Source: Frankia nepalensis
GTDB lineage: Bacteria; Actinomycetota; Actinomycetes; Frankiales; Frankiaceae
Length of the DNA stretch: 36,122 bases
Assembly: GCF_016786325.1 (NCBI RefSeq)
Contig: NZ_JADWYU010000192.1
Span: 1-36,122 of the forward strand
Reading direction: 5' to 3'
Position numbers and translations under genes: made by a program. The notes beneath the pieces were generated by a model, which searched no databases, was not told where the DNA came from, and was given only the letters and a program-made list of their open reading frames with translations. Positions 1 through 7,969 of this stretch are shown here, in pieces. Numbering within the stretch: position 1 is the first letter of the stretch; each line of letters starts with the position of its first letter.

Positions 1-119
1 GCCACCCGACGCCTACCAGCGGCCAAGCGCCCCGGTGGGCGCGAGCCTGACCACGTTGCGTTGGGTTTTCCAGTCAGCGCCTGAGCATCTCGAGGGCTCA
101 AGGCCCCTGGCCGGGCATC

Positions 120-242
120 GAGGTCCAGTCGGCCGTGAACCGCCTGCCTCGGCTGGCCAGCGGAAAGGTCGACATCACCACGCTCCGCCAGCTCCTCACC
201 GAGGAGGGCGTCGCGAGCCACCGGAAGGCGAGGCCAGCATGA
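120..242 (+). pseudogene. C-terminal remnant of an acyl-CoA synthetase
   Basis: Frame 3 reads a tail typical of the C-terminal domain of AMP-forming acyl-CoA synthetases: LPRLASGKVDITTLRQLL, in which the Lys of the SGK motif would be the catalytic lysine of adenylation. The same frame has a stop at 48-50, and residues before about position 120 do not look like a ligase, so the upstream 450 or so residues are missing. The stop TGA (240-242) overlaps the next ATG (239), which suggests the original gene belonged to an operon with what follows. Family assignment rests on about 35 residues only. Confidence 0.5.
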
Positions 243-379
243 ACGCAGAAGCCATGATCCTGGTGAGCGTCGACGATCACCTCGTCGAGCCACCCTCCGT
301 GTTCGAGGGCCAGTTCCCGGCCCGGTTCACCGACGCGGTGCCGAAGGCCGTCCGGAACGCCGAGGAGGGCACCCGATGA
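239..379 (+). pseudogene. Truncated amidohydrolase, N-terminal 46 codons
   Basis: The frame starts at the ATG overlapping the preceding stop. It reads ILVSVDDHLVEPPSVFEGQ and then a stretch like the start of the amidohydrolase-2 family, metal-dependent hydrolases or decarboxylases of about 380-400 residues whose D-x-H metal motif lies near the N-terminus. It stops at codon 47, right where the next gene starts (ATGA overlap at 376-379), so about 350 residues are gone. The clean overlap with the following gene makes an in-register deletion more likely than a sequencing frameshift. A functional 46-residue peptide is unlikely. Confidence 0.6.
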
Positions 380-1407
380 ACCTCGCGCCGGCCGAGGAGC
401 AGGAGGCGCTGGTCGCGTCGTTCGCCGATCTGCTGGCGAGACACGCGACTCCGGATCGCGTCCGCGCCGCCGAGCGAACAGACGGCTTCGACCCCGAGCT
501 GTGGAAGGCGCTGCTGGATGTCGGAGTGGTCGAGATGGCCGTCCCGGAGAGCCGCGGTGGATGGGGCGCGGCGCTGCTCGACCTGGCTCTCGTCGCCGAG
601 CAGATCGGCGCGGCCGCGGCCGCGGCGCCGGTCATCGAGGCGCAGGTCGCCGCTCGGCTGCTGGCCGCGCTCGACACAACGGCGACTCGGGAGGCCCTGG
701 CGACGGCGCTGAACGGTGACCGTCTGGTGACGATCGCGGTCCGGCCGGCCGATGCCGGCGTCGCTTCGCTCGTCCCGGGGGGCGCCGTCGCCGACGAGGC
801 GGTCGTGTTCGACGGGGACCGTCTCCTGCTGGTGCCGCTGCTCGACGGTACGCGTACCGCGGTCGCGAACCTCGCCGCCGCCCCGCTCGCCGACGTCACG
901 ATCGCCGCGGACGTGACCGAGCTGGCCGAGGGCGAGCCGGCGGCCGGCGCGTTCGAGGCGGCCCTCGACGAATGGCTGGTGCTGACGGCCGCCGCGCTCG
1001 TCGGCCTGGGGGCGGCCTCGCAGCGCCTCACCGTCGGGTACGTCAAGGAGCGTCGGGCCTGGGACCTGCCCATCGGGGCCTACCAGGCGGTGGCTCACCC
1101 GCTGGCGAACGCCGCCACGGCATTGGACGGCGCGCGGCTGCTGGTCGCCCGGGCGGCCGAGGAGCTAGGGCAAGGCCGCCCGCGGGGCCGTGAGCTGGCG
1201 GCGATGGCCTTCGCGTTCGCGGCGGAGACCGCCCGACAGGTGACCTATGACGGTGTCCACTTCCACGGAGGCAACGGCTTCACGCTCGAGTTCGACGCGC
1301 AGCTCTACTACCGGCGGGCGCGCGGCTGGGCGCGGGTATGGGGCGAGCCGCGTGACGCCTACCGGCGCGTGGGCCGGACCCGGTACGGCCGCGCCCAGGA
1401 AGTCTGA
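376..1407 (+). CDS. Acyl-CoA dehydrogenase (FadE-type, probably one subunit of a heteromeric enzyme)
   Basis: This 343-residue flavoprotein would oxidise an acyl-CoA to the enoyl-CoA. The N-terminal helical domain starts at residue 1 (EEQEALVASFADLLARHA). The C-terminal helical domain carries YVKERRAWDLPIGAYQAVAH, the usual R-x-x-F/L-G-x-x-I-x-x-x-Q region in altered form, and HFHGGNGFTLEFDAQLYYRR, the counterpart of the HGGxGFTxExxxxxxxR motif. It is shorter than the usual 380 residues, as is common for one subunit of the alpha2-beta2 steroid-type ACADs. Those enzymes are normally encoded beside their partner; here only the tail of another ACAD follows (1440-1550), so this gene may have lost its partner. 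The start overlaps the previous stop. Confidence 0.85.
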   Translation: MNLAPAEEQEALVASFADLLARHATPDRVRAAERTDGFDPELWKALLDVGVVEMAVPESRGGWGAALLDLALVAEQIGAAAAAAPVIEAQVAARLLAALDTTATREALATALNGDRLVTIAVRPADAGVASLVPGGAVADEAVVFDGDRLLLVPLLDGTRTAVANLAAAPLADVTIAADVTELAEGEPAAGAFEAALDEWLVLTAAALVGLGAASQRLTVGYVKERRAWDLPIGAYQAVAHPLANAATALDGARLLVARAAEELGQGRPRGRELAAMAFAFAAETARQVTYDGVHFHGGNGFTLEFDAQLYYRRARGWARVWGEPRDAYRRVGRTRYGRAQEV

Positions 1408-1439
1408 GCGCGATCGAAGTCGTGGGTGGCCGGATCGAA

Positions 1440-1550
1440 CACGCGTCGCGTTTCTCCGTCGGGACCACGATCTATGCCGGAACCAGTGAGATCCAGTGCA
1501 ACATCATCGCCCAGCACCGCCGCGGCCTGTCCCGGAAACAACGCCGCGCG
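1440..1550 (+). pseudogene. C-terminal relic of a second acyl-CoA dehydrogenase
   Basis: The frame reads GTTIYAGTSEIQCNIIAQHR followed by GLSRK, which closely follows the conserved ACAD C-terminus (GGTSEIQRNIIAxxxLGLPR). The usual Arg after EIQ is Cys here. No N-terminal or middle domain exists between the end of the preceding gene (1407) and this tail, so about 340 residues are missing. After the tail the frame continues into unrelated sequence. It is probably the residue of the partner subunit of the gene at 376-1407. From 1551 to 1754 I see no gene. Confidence 0.6.
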
Positions 1551-1754
1551 AGGTCCTACCGGAACGGCGCCTGGCGCGACCGGTGGGACAGCGGGGCGTG
1601 TCCGAAGGGCCAACCGAGCTGGCGCGATCAGCGCCGCCCGGCTGGTTCCTTCCTCGAAGGGGCGGTGACCAGGGCGACATCGGCGTCCACGACCAGCGGG
1701 CCTTCCGCGGGCGCGGCGACGTCCGGGGCGCTCGACCGCCGAAAGGATGAAGTG

Positions 1755-2801
1755 TCAGGAGAGGCGGTGCTCGTCGAAGAAGTCCAGCATCACCTCGGTG
1801 GCGTCGATGCTGGAGGTGTCGCCGGCCATGGGTTGCCCGCCGTGCCGGGTGGACGCGCCGAACCAGGTGTGGCCGCCACCTTCGACGGTGTAGAGCTCGA
1901 CCGCCTGTCCTGGTGGGCACTTCCACACTGAATGCCGGATGTCCGCCCCGGGACGGTCCTGGGCAGGCTCCGGATCGCAGCCGCCGAGCGTCGCGTGGTC
2001 GGTGACGCGCTTCTCCACCGGTGGAATGGAAATGGGAAGACCCAACAGGTTTCCGCCGCCGTAGGGAACCGCGCTGTCCGCGGTGCCGTGAAGGGCCACC
2101 AGCGGCGTCGCCCGCTTGGCCGGGCAGACCACGTTCATCGTGATTCCGGCGACCGGGGCGGCCGCCGCGAACAGTTCGTCGCGTTCGCAGACGAGCGCCA
2201 TCGTCAGACCTGCTCCGTTCGAGATGCCCGTCACGTACTCGCGGGCGGCGTCGATGCAGAGGCGGGTTTTGACATGGTCGAGGAGGCTCGTGACGAAGCC
2301 GAGGTCGTCCTGGACCGCGAAGCCTGGTTCCTGCTGCGTGCCAAGCCACGGCGTCACGTTGAAGAACGGGCCGGTGAGGACGCTCCCGCCGACCTCGGCC
2401 GAAATTTCCTCACCCAGTGGGGTGACGACGACGTAGCCTCGTTCCCCCGCCGCGCGGGGCAGGTCCGAAGCCTGATCCTGCTGTTCGATGCTCGAGGTGA
2501 AGCCGTGCAGGCTCAGTACGAGCGGCGCGGGACGAGTTCCGTCGTATTCGGGAGGGACGGACAGTTCGTAGTCGCGGTCCAGTCCGCCGAACTCGAACGT
2601 CAGCCGCTCGGCGCCGGCCGGCGCCGAGCGGCCCGGCTCGCAGGCGCCCGTCCCGGTGGGCACGACGCCGGGGGCCGCCCCGTCCACGCCACCGTCGTCC
2701 CCGCCGCACGCGCCTAAACCCAAACATGCCGCCGTCATCCACAGCAGCGCCAGGGGTCGTGCATGGCGTCGGAGTCCAGCGGGAGAAAGTTTCTTTGCCA
2801 T
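1755..2801 (-). CDS. Secreted lipoprotein esterase, PHB-depolymerase/LpqC-like
   Basis: This 348-residue alpha/beta hydrolase probably acts outside the membrane on short-chain or aromatic esters. The N-terminus has basic residues, a hydrophobic stretch (about 15-30) and a lipobox LGAC with Cys32, followed by an acidic/Gly linker. The fold markers follow in order: LHGFTSS (oxyanion region), GISNGAG (nucleophile Ser in G-x-S-x-G), HGTADSAVPY (Asp) and GGGHTW (His). The family is COG3509, which includes poly(3-hydroxybutyrate) depolymerase-like and feruloyl-esterase-like enzymes. The start is set at ATG 2801 because GGAG lies about 12 bases upstream; an upstream ATG at 2828 is possible. The substrate is not evident and the gene stands alone. 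Confidence 0.85.
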   Translation of the reverse strand: MAKKLSPAGLRRHARPLALLWMTAACLGLGACGGDDGGVDGAAPGVVPTGTGACEPGRSAPAGAERLTFEFGGLDRDYELSVPPEYDGTRPAPLVLSLHGFTSSIEQQDQASDLPRAAGERGYVVVTPLGEEISAEVGGSVLTGPFFNVTPWLGTQQEPGFAVQDDLGFVTSLLDHVKTRLCIDAAREYVTGISNGAGLTMALVCERDELFAAAAPVAGITMNVVCPAKRATPLVALHGTADSAVPYGGGNLLGLPISIPPVEKRVTDHATLGGCDPEPAQDRPGADIRHSVWKCPPGQAVELYTVEGGGHTWFGASTRHGGQPMAGDTSSIDATEVMLDFFDEHRLS

Positions 2802-2944
2802 GTCACACCGTCTCCGATCCACCGACACATCGGTCGAAGATCAAGCTCCGTGCCAGTTGTCTGGTCGGCGTTTATCTTGCGCATCATTTCCCGCCAGTGA
2901 CACCCCCCTGCGGGGGTAATGATCTGTACTTGGATACGTTTTAC

Positions 2945-3139
2945 GCTCGTCGAGCGCCGCGTCGGCGTTGAGTGCCTCGGTGAGTTCCCGTGTGGCGAGG
3001 TGGGGCGGCAGAGCCTCAAATGCTGCGCCTCGTGGGAGGGCTGCCCGATGCTCGAGACGAGGTTGAAGGCCTCTGTCCGGGCGTCGTCGAGTTCCTGATC
3101 GGTCAGACGCGGGAATAGCAGGGTGAGCGCGCGAAAAGC
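2945..3139 (-). pseudogene. Possible frameshifted relic of an unknown gene
   Basis: Reading the minus strand, 3139 down to about 3015 gives a plausible protein segment (ALTLLFPRLTDQELDDARTE, then AFNLVSSIGQPSHEAQHL). The next frame, from about 3024 down to 2945, gives AFEALPPHLATRELTEALNA and then DAALDERK. Both pieces have the amphipathic helical composition of real GC-rich coding DNA, and they join by a frame change near 3015-3024. I do not recognise the family. The piece ends at an AT-richer stretch near 2940. It could be chance. Confidence 0.2.
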
Positions 3140-3224
3140 GTACGGCCGATCATGACGACCGTTGATTGTGGAGGTGGTGGCCAGCGGGGCGGCCAGCGCG
3201 GCGGCGAGCGTTTCCCTTCCCTGT

Positions 3225-3336
3225 CCTTTTCCTGCTGCTACAGCGCGAACCGCTACAGCGAGAACCGCGGATTACGGCGCACCGCCAGCACGATCACCTC
3301 GACCGGGAACCGGAACCCGGCGGGATCCGACGCCGG
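3225..3336 (-). mobile_element. Relic of an IS6-family transposase
   Basis: The minus strand from about 3318 reads GFRFPVEVIVLAVRRNPRFS and then L, stop, RFAL and further stops. IS6-family DDE transposases begin with a similar segment (FRFPxEVIxLAVRWYLRxxLSYRDVEELLAERG), so at least the first 20 residues match the family start and the continuation is destroyed by stops. No inverted repeats or catalytic DDE region are visible. The assignment is from memory of the family consensus. It marks a former insertion next to the decayed left part of the window. Confidence 0.45.
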
Positions 3337-3489
3337 GGCCGGAGCGCGCGCGACACCTCGGGACGCGACACGATCATGCGGGCCGCCGAGCCCGGATCTC
3401 TCTCTCGGCCACACGCGACAGAGTCGGTCCATTCTGGCGCCAGCCGGCGGGCGATGACCGCCCTCTCGCCGATCAGGGTGGGGACAGGC

Positions 3490-4497
3490 TCATGTGCCCG
3501 CCTCGGCCCGCGGCATCTCCACGACGACCTTGCCGAAGGCCCGCCGTTCGTACACGACTCGCAGTGCCTTGATGGTCTCGGCGAGCGGGAAGCGATGCCC
3601 GATCACCGGACGGATCAGTCCCTTGCGGTACCAGGAGAACAACTGCTCGAAGTCCTCGGCGTTGGCTGCCGGGTCGCGCAGAGCGGACAACCCGTAGGCG
3701 ACCCCGACCACTGAAATGCACTTCAGGATCGCCTGGTTGAGGCTCATCGTCGGGATGTCTCCTGACGCGAAGCCGATGACCAGGTAGCGGCCGTTCCAGG
3801 CCAGGCAACGCAGTGGTTCTCGGGCGTCCGGGCCGCCGACGGTGTCGAAGACGACGTCCACGCCCTGGCCGGCGGTGTGCTCCTTGACGGCGGCCGAGAG
3901 CGAGGGAAGGTTGTGGTGGTCGAGGACGACGTCGGCGCCGATGCCTCGGACCAACTCGCACTTGTCCGCGCCGCCGGCCACCGCGATCACGGTGGCGCCG
4001 ACCGCCTTCGCGATCTGGACCGCGGCCGATCCGCATCCCCCACTGGCCCCGAGGACAAGCACGGACTCGCCGGCTCGCAGCCCACCGCGGCGGAGGAGGC
4101 CCTGGATCGCGGTGCCATAGGTGATGGTCAGGGCGGCGGCCTCGTCGAACGGCATCTCGTCCGGCATGCGGTGCAGCTGAGTGCGCGACGGGTTGCACAC
4201 CACCTCGGTGGCGAAGGCGCCGGTGCCGATCATGCCCAGCACGCGGTCTCCCACGGCGAGGCCAGTGACGTCCGGTCCCGTCTCGGTGATGACACCCGAG
4301 CACTCGGTACCGGCGACGAACGGCGGTTCGATCCTCGTCTGGTACTGGCCCCGGACGAGCAGCACGTCTGGGAAGTTCACCGACGCGGCACGAACGGCGA
4401 TGCGTACTGTCTCCCGGCCGAGCGGGGACCGCTCCCAGTCCCGCACCTCCACAGCGTCCTCACCGGTTAGTGCCCTGCACACCGCGGCGGTGATCAT
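3490..4497 (-). CDS. NADPH:quinone oxidoreductase-like protein (zinc-free MDR family)
   Basis: This 335-residue medium-chain dehydrogenase/reductase has an N-terminal GroES-like domain (ASVNFPDVLLVRGQYQ, then PFVAGTECSGVI) and a Rossmann domain with LVLGASGGCGSAAVQIAKA (the A-x-x-G-x-x-G/A pattern for NADPH). It lacks the four structural Cys of zinc alcohol dehydrogenases. Such proteins reduce quinones or enoyl groups. The start at ATG 4497 is supported by GAAGGAG 8 bases upstream; the frame stays open further upstream but that part is not protein-like. It is divergent from the synthetase gene at 4868, and the shared 370-base spacer holds an operator-like palindrome, so the two may be co-regulated. 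Confidence 0.85.
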   Translation of the reverse strand: MITAAVCRALTGEDAVEVRDWERSPLGRETVRIAVRAASVNFPDVLLVRGQYQTRIEPPFVAGTECSGVITETGPDVTGLAVGDRVLGMIGTGAFATEVVCNPSRTQLHRMPDEMPFDEAAALTITYGTAIQGLLRRGGLRAGESVLVLGASGGCGSAAVQIAKAVGATVIAVAGGADKCELVRGIGADVVLDHHNLPSLSAAVKEHTAGQGVDVVFDTVGGPDAREPLRCLAWNGRYLVIGFASGDIPTMSLNQAILKCISVVGVAYGLSALRDPAANAEDFEQLFSWYRKGLIRPVIGHRFPLAETIKALRVVYERRAFGKVVVEMPRAEAGT

Positions 4498-4635
4498 GCC
4501 TACGCTCCTTCGGGTGGTTGCCGGAAGGTCATCGGCGTCGCCGTCTCGCGGGCCCGCGCGTCGGACGCCGAGTGCCTGCCGCCAGGTGTCGGTCCGTCGC
4601 CCTGGGTCGTCCTCAAGGCGGCGCGCCCCGGCTCG

Positions 4636-4653
4636 TTGATGCGGTTGCATCAA
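4636..4653. promoter_or_regulatory. Operator-like perfect palindrome, copy 1
   Basis: TTGATGC-GGTT-GCATCAA is a perfect 7-4-7 inverted repeat in the divergent spacer between the oxidoreductase and the synthetase. A near-identical copy lies at 6572-6589 before the ACAD. The form fits a TetR-type operator. The TetR encoded at 9931-10614, at the end of the same operon, is the natural candidate regulator, but this is inferred. Confidence 0.6.
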
Positions 4654-4674
4654 CTTGTTTATCTCATGCATTCT
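4646..4674 (+). promoter_or_regulatory. Candidate promoter of the synthetase operon
   Basis: TTGCAT (4646-4651), a 17-base gap and CATTCT (4669-4674) form a -35/-10 pair whose -35 box lies inside the palindrome. The same arrangement, TTGCAT-17-TATTCT, is found before the ACAD at 6582-6610. A repressor bound to the palindrome would block the -35 box. The transcript would start about 190 bases before the synthetase start codon. Confidence 0.45.
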
Positions 4675-4867
4675 TCCCTCTGTCGCGCTCCCACCGCTCC
4701 CGACGCCCGCGGTCGGGAGCCGCGGTCCTCGACGTCACTGGCCGCGCCCTCGTGGCCGCCCGCGACGCCAGATCCGTCGCGGTCTGCTTCCGCGGCGCGT
4801 TGAGGGGCGCCGCGCGCGTTCGGTCACCCGGCCGAGGAACCCTCGCACGGAGGTCAGGAGGAGCCGC

Positions 4868-6511
4868 ATGACAAATGGCGAATGGTCACTGCCCGCGGTA
4901 CTCGACGTTGTCACCGAGGCGGTGCCCGATCGGGAGATGCTGGTGTGGTCGACGGTGCGCCGCACCTACGCCGAGGTGGCCGACCGGTCCCGGCGCCTGG
5001 CCGCGTTCTTGCGCCAGAGGGGACTCGGCGCGCGGCGAGAGCGGTTCGAGCTGGCGCGATGGGAGTGTGGGCAGAGCCCGGTCGCTCTCGTGCTGCCGAA
5101 CTGCCCGGAGTACCTGGAGGCGATGATCGGCGCCTACCGGGCACGCGCGGTGCCGTTCAATGTCAACCATCACTACCGCCCGGGCGAGGTCGCCGCGCTG
5201 CTGGGTGGGATCAGGGCCGAGGCGGTGGTCTATCGCCGAGCCCTCGGCCCGTTGCTCGCCGACCGCGCGGGGCTCGGCGACTGCCTGCTTCTCGACATCG
5301 ACGACGGCTCCGGCGTCGCCCCGCTGCCCGGCAGCACGCCGTACGAGGAGGCGATAGCCACCGCGACCGGTGTCGACGACCTACCTGTGCCCTCGCCGGA
5401 CGACCTTCACATGGTGTGCACAGGCGGTACGACGGGCGCGCCCAAGGGTGTTCTGTGGCGGCAGGCCGATGCCCTGGTCGGAGCCATGAGCGGTGGCGAG
5501 GGGGCGACCCGCGCGGACATCGCCGCGGTGGCCCGTGCGGGCACCGGCGTCTGGTTCGCGACGCCACCACTCATGCATGGCACCGCCCAGTGGACCGCGT
5601 TCGCCGGCATCACCAAGGGCGCGACGGTCGTCCTGCACGACGACACCGGGCCCTTCGACGCGCGGACGATTCTCGAGATCGCGCAGCGCGAGCGCGTCAA
5701 CATCATGACGATCGTCGGCGACGCCTACGCGCGTCCCCTCGTCGACGAGCTGCGGGCACGGCACTACGACCTCACCTCGCTGGCGAGCCTCGGCAGCGGT
5801 GGCGCGGCGACGAGCCCGGGAATCAGGCAGGCGCTGCTGGACCTGCTGCCCCAGGTGGCGTTCTCCGACGGGTACGGCGCGTCCGAGAGCGGGCCGATCG
5901 CCTTCGCCAGCTCGACCAGCGCCACGACACAGGGCCGGTTCATGCTGGCACCGAGGTCCGCCGTGCTGGCGGCTGACCGTTCCCGGTTCCTCCGCCCGGG
6001 AGATGAAGAGATCGGCTGGCTGGCGCGCACCGGCCGGGTCCCGCTCGGCTACCTCCATGATCCGGAAAGGACGCGGCGGACGTTCCCGATCGTCGCCGGC
6101 CAGCGGGTGGCGGTGCCTGGCGACCGGGCCAGATACGCCTCCGACAGTCAGATCGTGATGCTCGGGCGCGACTCCATGGTCATCAACACCGGCGGGGAGA
6201 AGGTGTTCGTCGAGGAGGTCGAGGAGGCTCTGCGCCTGCATCCCGACGTGGTGGACGCGCTGGTCGTCGGCCGGCCAAGCGACCGCTTCGGCGAGGAGGT
6301 CGTCGCCCTGGTGCAGCTCCGCCCCGGTGCCGAGCTGTCCCCTCTGGAGGTGCGCGAGTTCGCGGCCGGTTCGGTCGCCCGCTTCAAGGCGCCCCGCGCC
6401 GTGCTGGTGTGCGACCGGATCCGGCGGCATGCCACTGGCAAGCCCGACTACCGATGGGCGCGTCAGGCCGCGCTCGACGCCACGCCCGCCGCCGGCACCG
6501 CGAGGCGATAG
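4868..6511 (+). CDS. Acyl-CoA synthetase (FadD, resembling FadD17/FadD19)
   Basis: This 547-residue AMP-forming ligase would activate a carboxylic acid with ATP and CoA. Motifs in order: MVCTGGTTGAPKG (P-loop, near residue 181), SDGYGASESG (adenine-binding), GWLARTGRVPLGYLHDPE, GRDSMVINTGGEKVFVEEVE (hinge and C-terminal domain) and HATGKPDYRWA, whose Lys is the catalytic one. The phrase GVLWRQ after the P-loop recalls FadD19-like synthetases for steroid side chains. Start ATG 4868 follows AGGAGGAG. It is the first gene of the set at 4868-10614, and with a kinase and an ACAD downstream its substrate may be a keto- or hydroxy-acid. Confidence 0.88.
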   Translation: MTNGEWSLPAVLDVVTEAVPDREMLVWSTVRRTYAEVADRSRRLAAFLRQRGLGARRERFELARWECGQSPVALVLPNCPEYLEAMIGAYRARAVPFNVNHHYRPGEVAALLGGIRAEAVVYRRALGPLLADRAGLGDCLLLDIDDGSGVAPLPGSTPYEEAIATATGVDDLPVPSPDDLHMVCTGGTTGAPKGVLWRQADALVGAMSGGEGATRADIAAVARAGTGVWFATPPLMHGTAQWTAFAGITKGATVVLHDDTGPFDARTILEIAQRERVNIMTIVGDAYARPLVDELRARHYDLTSLASLGSGGAATSPGIRQALLDLLPQVAFSDGYGASESGPIAFASSTSATTQGRFMLAPRSAVLAADRSRFLRPGDEEIGWLARTGRVPLGYLHDPERTRRTFPIVAGQRVAVPGDRARYASDSQIVMLGRDSMVINTGGEKVFVEEVEEALRLHPDVVDALVVGRPSDRFGEEVVALVQLRPGAELSPLEVREFAAGSVARFKAPRAVLVCDRIRRHATGKPDYRWARQAALDATPAAGTARR

Positions 6512-6571
6512 GGCGAGGCGGCCGGGCACGGGCGTGTGCGGGCCGCGCGCGGTGGAGCCATCGACGCGTCA

Positions 6572-6610
6572 GTAATGCGGTTGCATCAAAAAATGATATC
6601 GGTGTATTCT
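6572..6610 (+). promoter_or_regulatory. Operator copy 2 and overlapping promoter of the ACAD
   Basis: GTAATGC-GGTT-GCATCAA (6572-6589) repeats the palindrome of 4636-4653 with two changes in the left arm. It overlaps a good promoter: TTGCAT (6582-6587), 17-base gap, TATTCT (6605-6610), about 60 bases before the ACAD start. The ACAD can therefore be transcribed separately from the synthetase, under the same regulator. The matching position of palindrome and -35 box in both copies argues against chance. Confidence 0.6.
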
Positions 6611-6673
6611 GGGGCTGCGGTGCCCGCGTGCCCGGTGTCGGCGCACAGGTCGCCGCGGAGGAGAAGGTGGGCC

Positions 6674-7969
6674 ATGTGGGACTTCGAGACCGACCCGGAC
6701 TATCAGCGTGAGCTGGACTGGGCTGCCGCGTTCCTCCGGGAGGAGATCGAGCCGCTGCAGTACGTCGTCCCGAACATCCTCGACCGCGCGAATCCGGTCC
6801 GCGAGGCGCTGATCCCCCCGCTGCAGCGCCAGGTCCGGGAGCGAGGGCTGTGGGCCACCCACCTCGGGCCCGAACTCGGTGGCCCGGGGCACGGGCAGGT
6901 GAAGCTCGCACTGCTCAACGAGATCCTCGGCGCACTCCCGACGGCGCCGGTGATCTTCGGCTGCCAGGCGCCCGACAGCGGCAACGCGGAGATCATCGCC
7001 GTCTACGGGACGGAGGAGCACAAGAAGCGGTACCTGCAGCCGTTGCTGGACGGCGAGATCTATTCCTGCTTCTCGATGACCGAGCCGCAGGGCGGCTCCG
7101 ACCCGCAGACGTTCACGACGAACGCCGTGCTCGACGGTGACGACTGGGTGATCAACGGCGAGAAGTGGTTCTCGTCGAACGCGCGATATGCGGAATTCCT
7201 CATCGTGATGGCCGTGACGGAGCCGGACGGCTCGCCATACCGGCGCCATTCGATGTTCATCGTGCCGACCGACACCCCCGGCGTCGACATCGTGCGCGGC
7301 GTCGGCCACACCGGCTTCGAGCCGCTCGACGAGGGGACCCACGCGTATCTCCGCTTCACGGACGCGCGGGTGCCCAAGGACAACCTGCTCGGTGGGCGGG
7401 GCCAGGCGTTCGCGGCGGCTCAGACGCGGCTCGGCGGGGGCCGGATCCACCATGCCATGCGCACCGTCGGGATGGCCCGGCGGGCACTGGACATGATGCT
7501 GGAGCGCGCGGTCTCCCGGCGGACCCAGGGCGAGCTGCTCGCGAACAAGCAGCTCGTGCAGGAGATGATCGCCGAGTCGTGGCTCGACCTGGAACAGTTC
7601 CGCCTCCTGGTCCTGCGCACCGCCTGGCGGATCGACCGGTACCAGGACTACCAGCGGGTCCGCGGCGACATCTCGGCCGTGAAGCTCGCGATGCCCGGGG
7701 TGTTGCATCGCATTGCCTCCCGTGCACTGCAGGTGCACGGCTCGCTCGGTGTCAGCCAGGAGATGCCGTTCATGGGAATGATCGCGAACGCCTACCACAT
7801 GGGCCTGGCCGACGGGCCGACCGAGGTGCACAAGACGACGCTGGCCCGCTCGCTCCTGCGCGGCGTCGAGCCCGCTCCCGGGCTCTGGCCCACCCAGCAC
7901 ATCCCCGCGAAACGCGATGCCGCGCTCGCCAAGTACGCCGACGTCCTGACGACGGTAGGCCCGCGGTGA
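6674..7969 (+). CDS. Acyl-CoA dehydrogenase, ACAD10/11 or LvaC type
   Basis: This 431-residue ACAD has CFSMTEPQGGSDPQTFTTNA (FAD and substrate-binding middle domain), DWVINGEKWFSSNA, and a C-terminal part reading GSLGVSQEMPFMGMIANAYH then LADGPTEVH. The DGPxEVH ending is typical of the ACAD10/11-like branch rather than of fatty-acyl dehydrogenases. In that branch the enzyme works with a phosphotransferase: a 4-hydroxyacyl-CoA is phosphorylated and the phosphate is then eliminated. Here the kinase gene overlaps the stop codon (GTGA), which supports such teamwork. Start ATG 6674 follows GGAGAAGG; an in-frame ATG upstream at 6575 lies within the promoter region and is rejected. Confidence 0.88.
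   Translation: MWDFETDPDYQRELDWAAAFLREEIEPLQYVVPNILDRANPVREALIPPLQRQVRERGLWATHLGPELGGPGHGQVKLALLNEILGALPTAPVIFGCQAPDSGNAEIIAVYGTEEHKKRYLQPLLDGEIYSCFSMTEPQGGSDPQTFTTNAVLDGDDWVINGEKWFSSNARYAEFLIVMAVTEPDGSPYRRHSMFIVPTDTPGVDIVRGVGHTGFEPLDEGTHAYLRFTDARVPKDNLLGGRGQAFAAAQTRLGGGRIHHAMRTVGMARRALDMMLERAVSRRTQGELLANKQLVQEMIAESWLDLEQFRLLVLRTAWRIDRYQDYQRVRGDISAVKLAMPGVLHRIASRALQVHGSLGVSQEMPFMGMIANAYHMGLADGPTEVHKTTLARSLLRGVEPAPGLWPTQHIPAKRDAALAKYADVLTTVGPR

Larger units (their letters stand above)
2802..3489. other. Intergenic region with decayed sequence
   Basis: This stretch of about 690 bases holds no intact gene. Near 2895-2910 there is a tight GC dyad (CCCCC-TGC-GGGGG). On the minus strand 2945-3139 looks like a coding relic with a frame change, and 3225-3336 is an IS6-type transposase relic; both are listed separately. 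The short open frames between 3152 and 3714 on the plus strand have low-complexity Arg/Gly-rich products and are not credible genes. Confidence 0.5.

Noticed and set aside
3152-3714. Overlapping plus-strand frames of 100-180 codons
   Set aside because: Products are low-complexity Arg/Gly/Ser-rich, have no ribosome sites and lie over a transposase relic and the antisense of the oxidoreductase end.
4655-4867. Upstream extension of the synthetase by 71 residues
   Set aside because: The extension is Arg/Pro-rich and covers the promoter region; ATG 4868 has a perfect AGGAGGAG.
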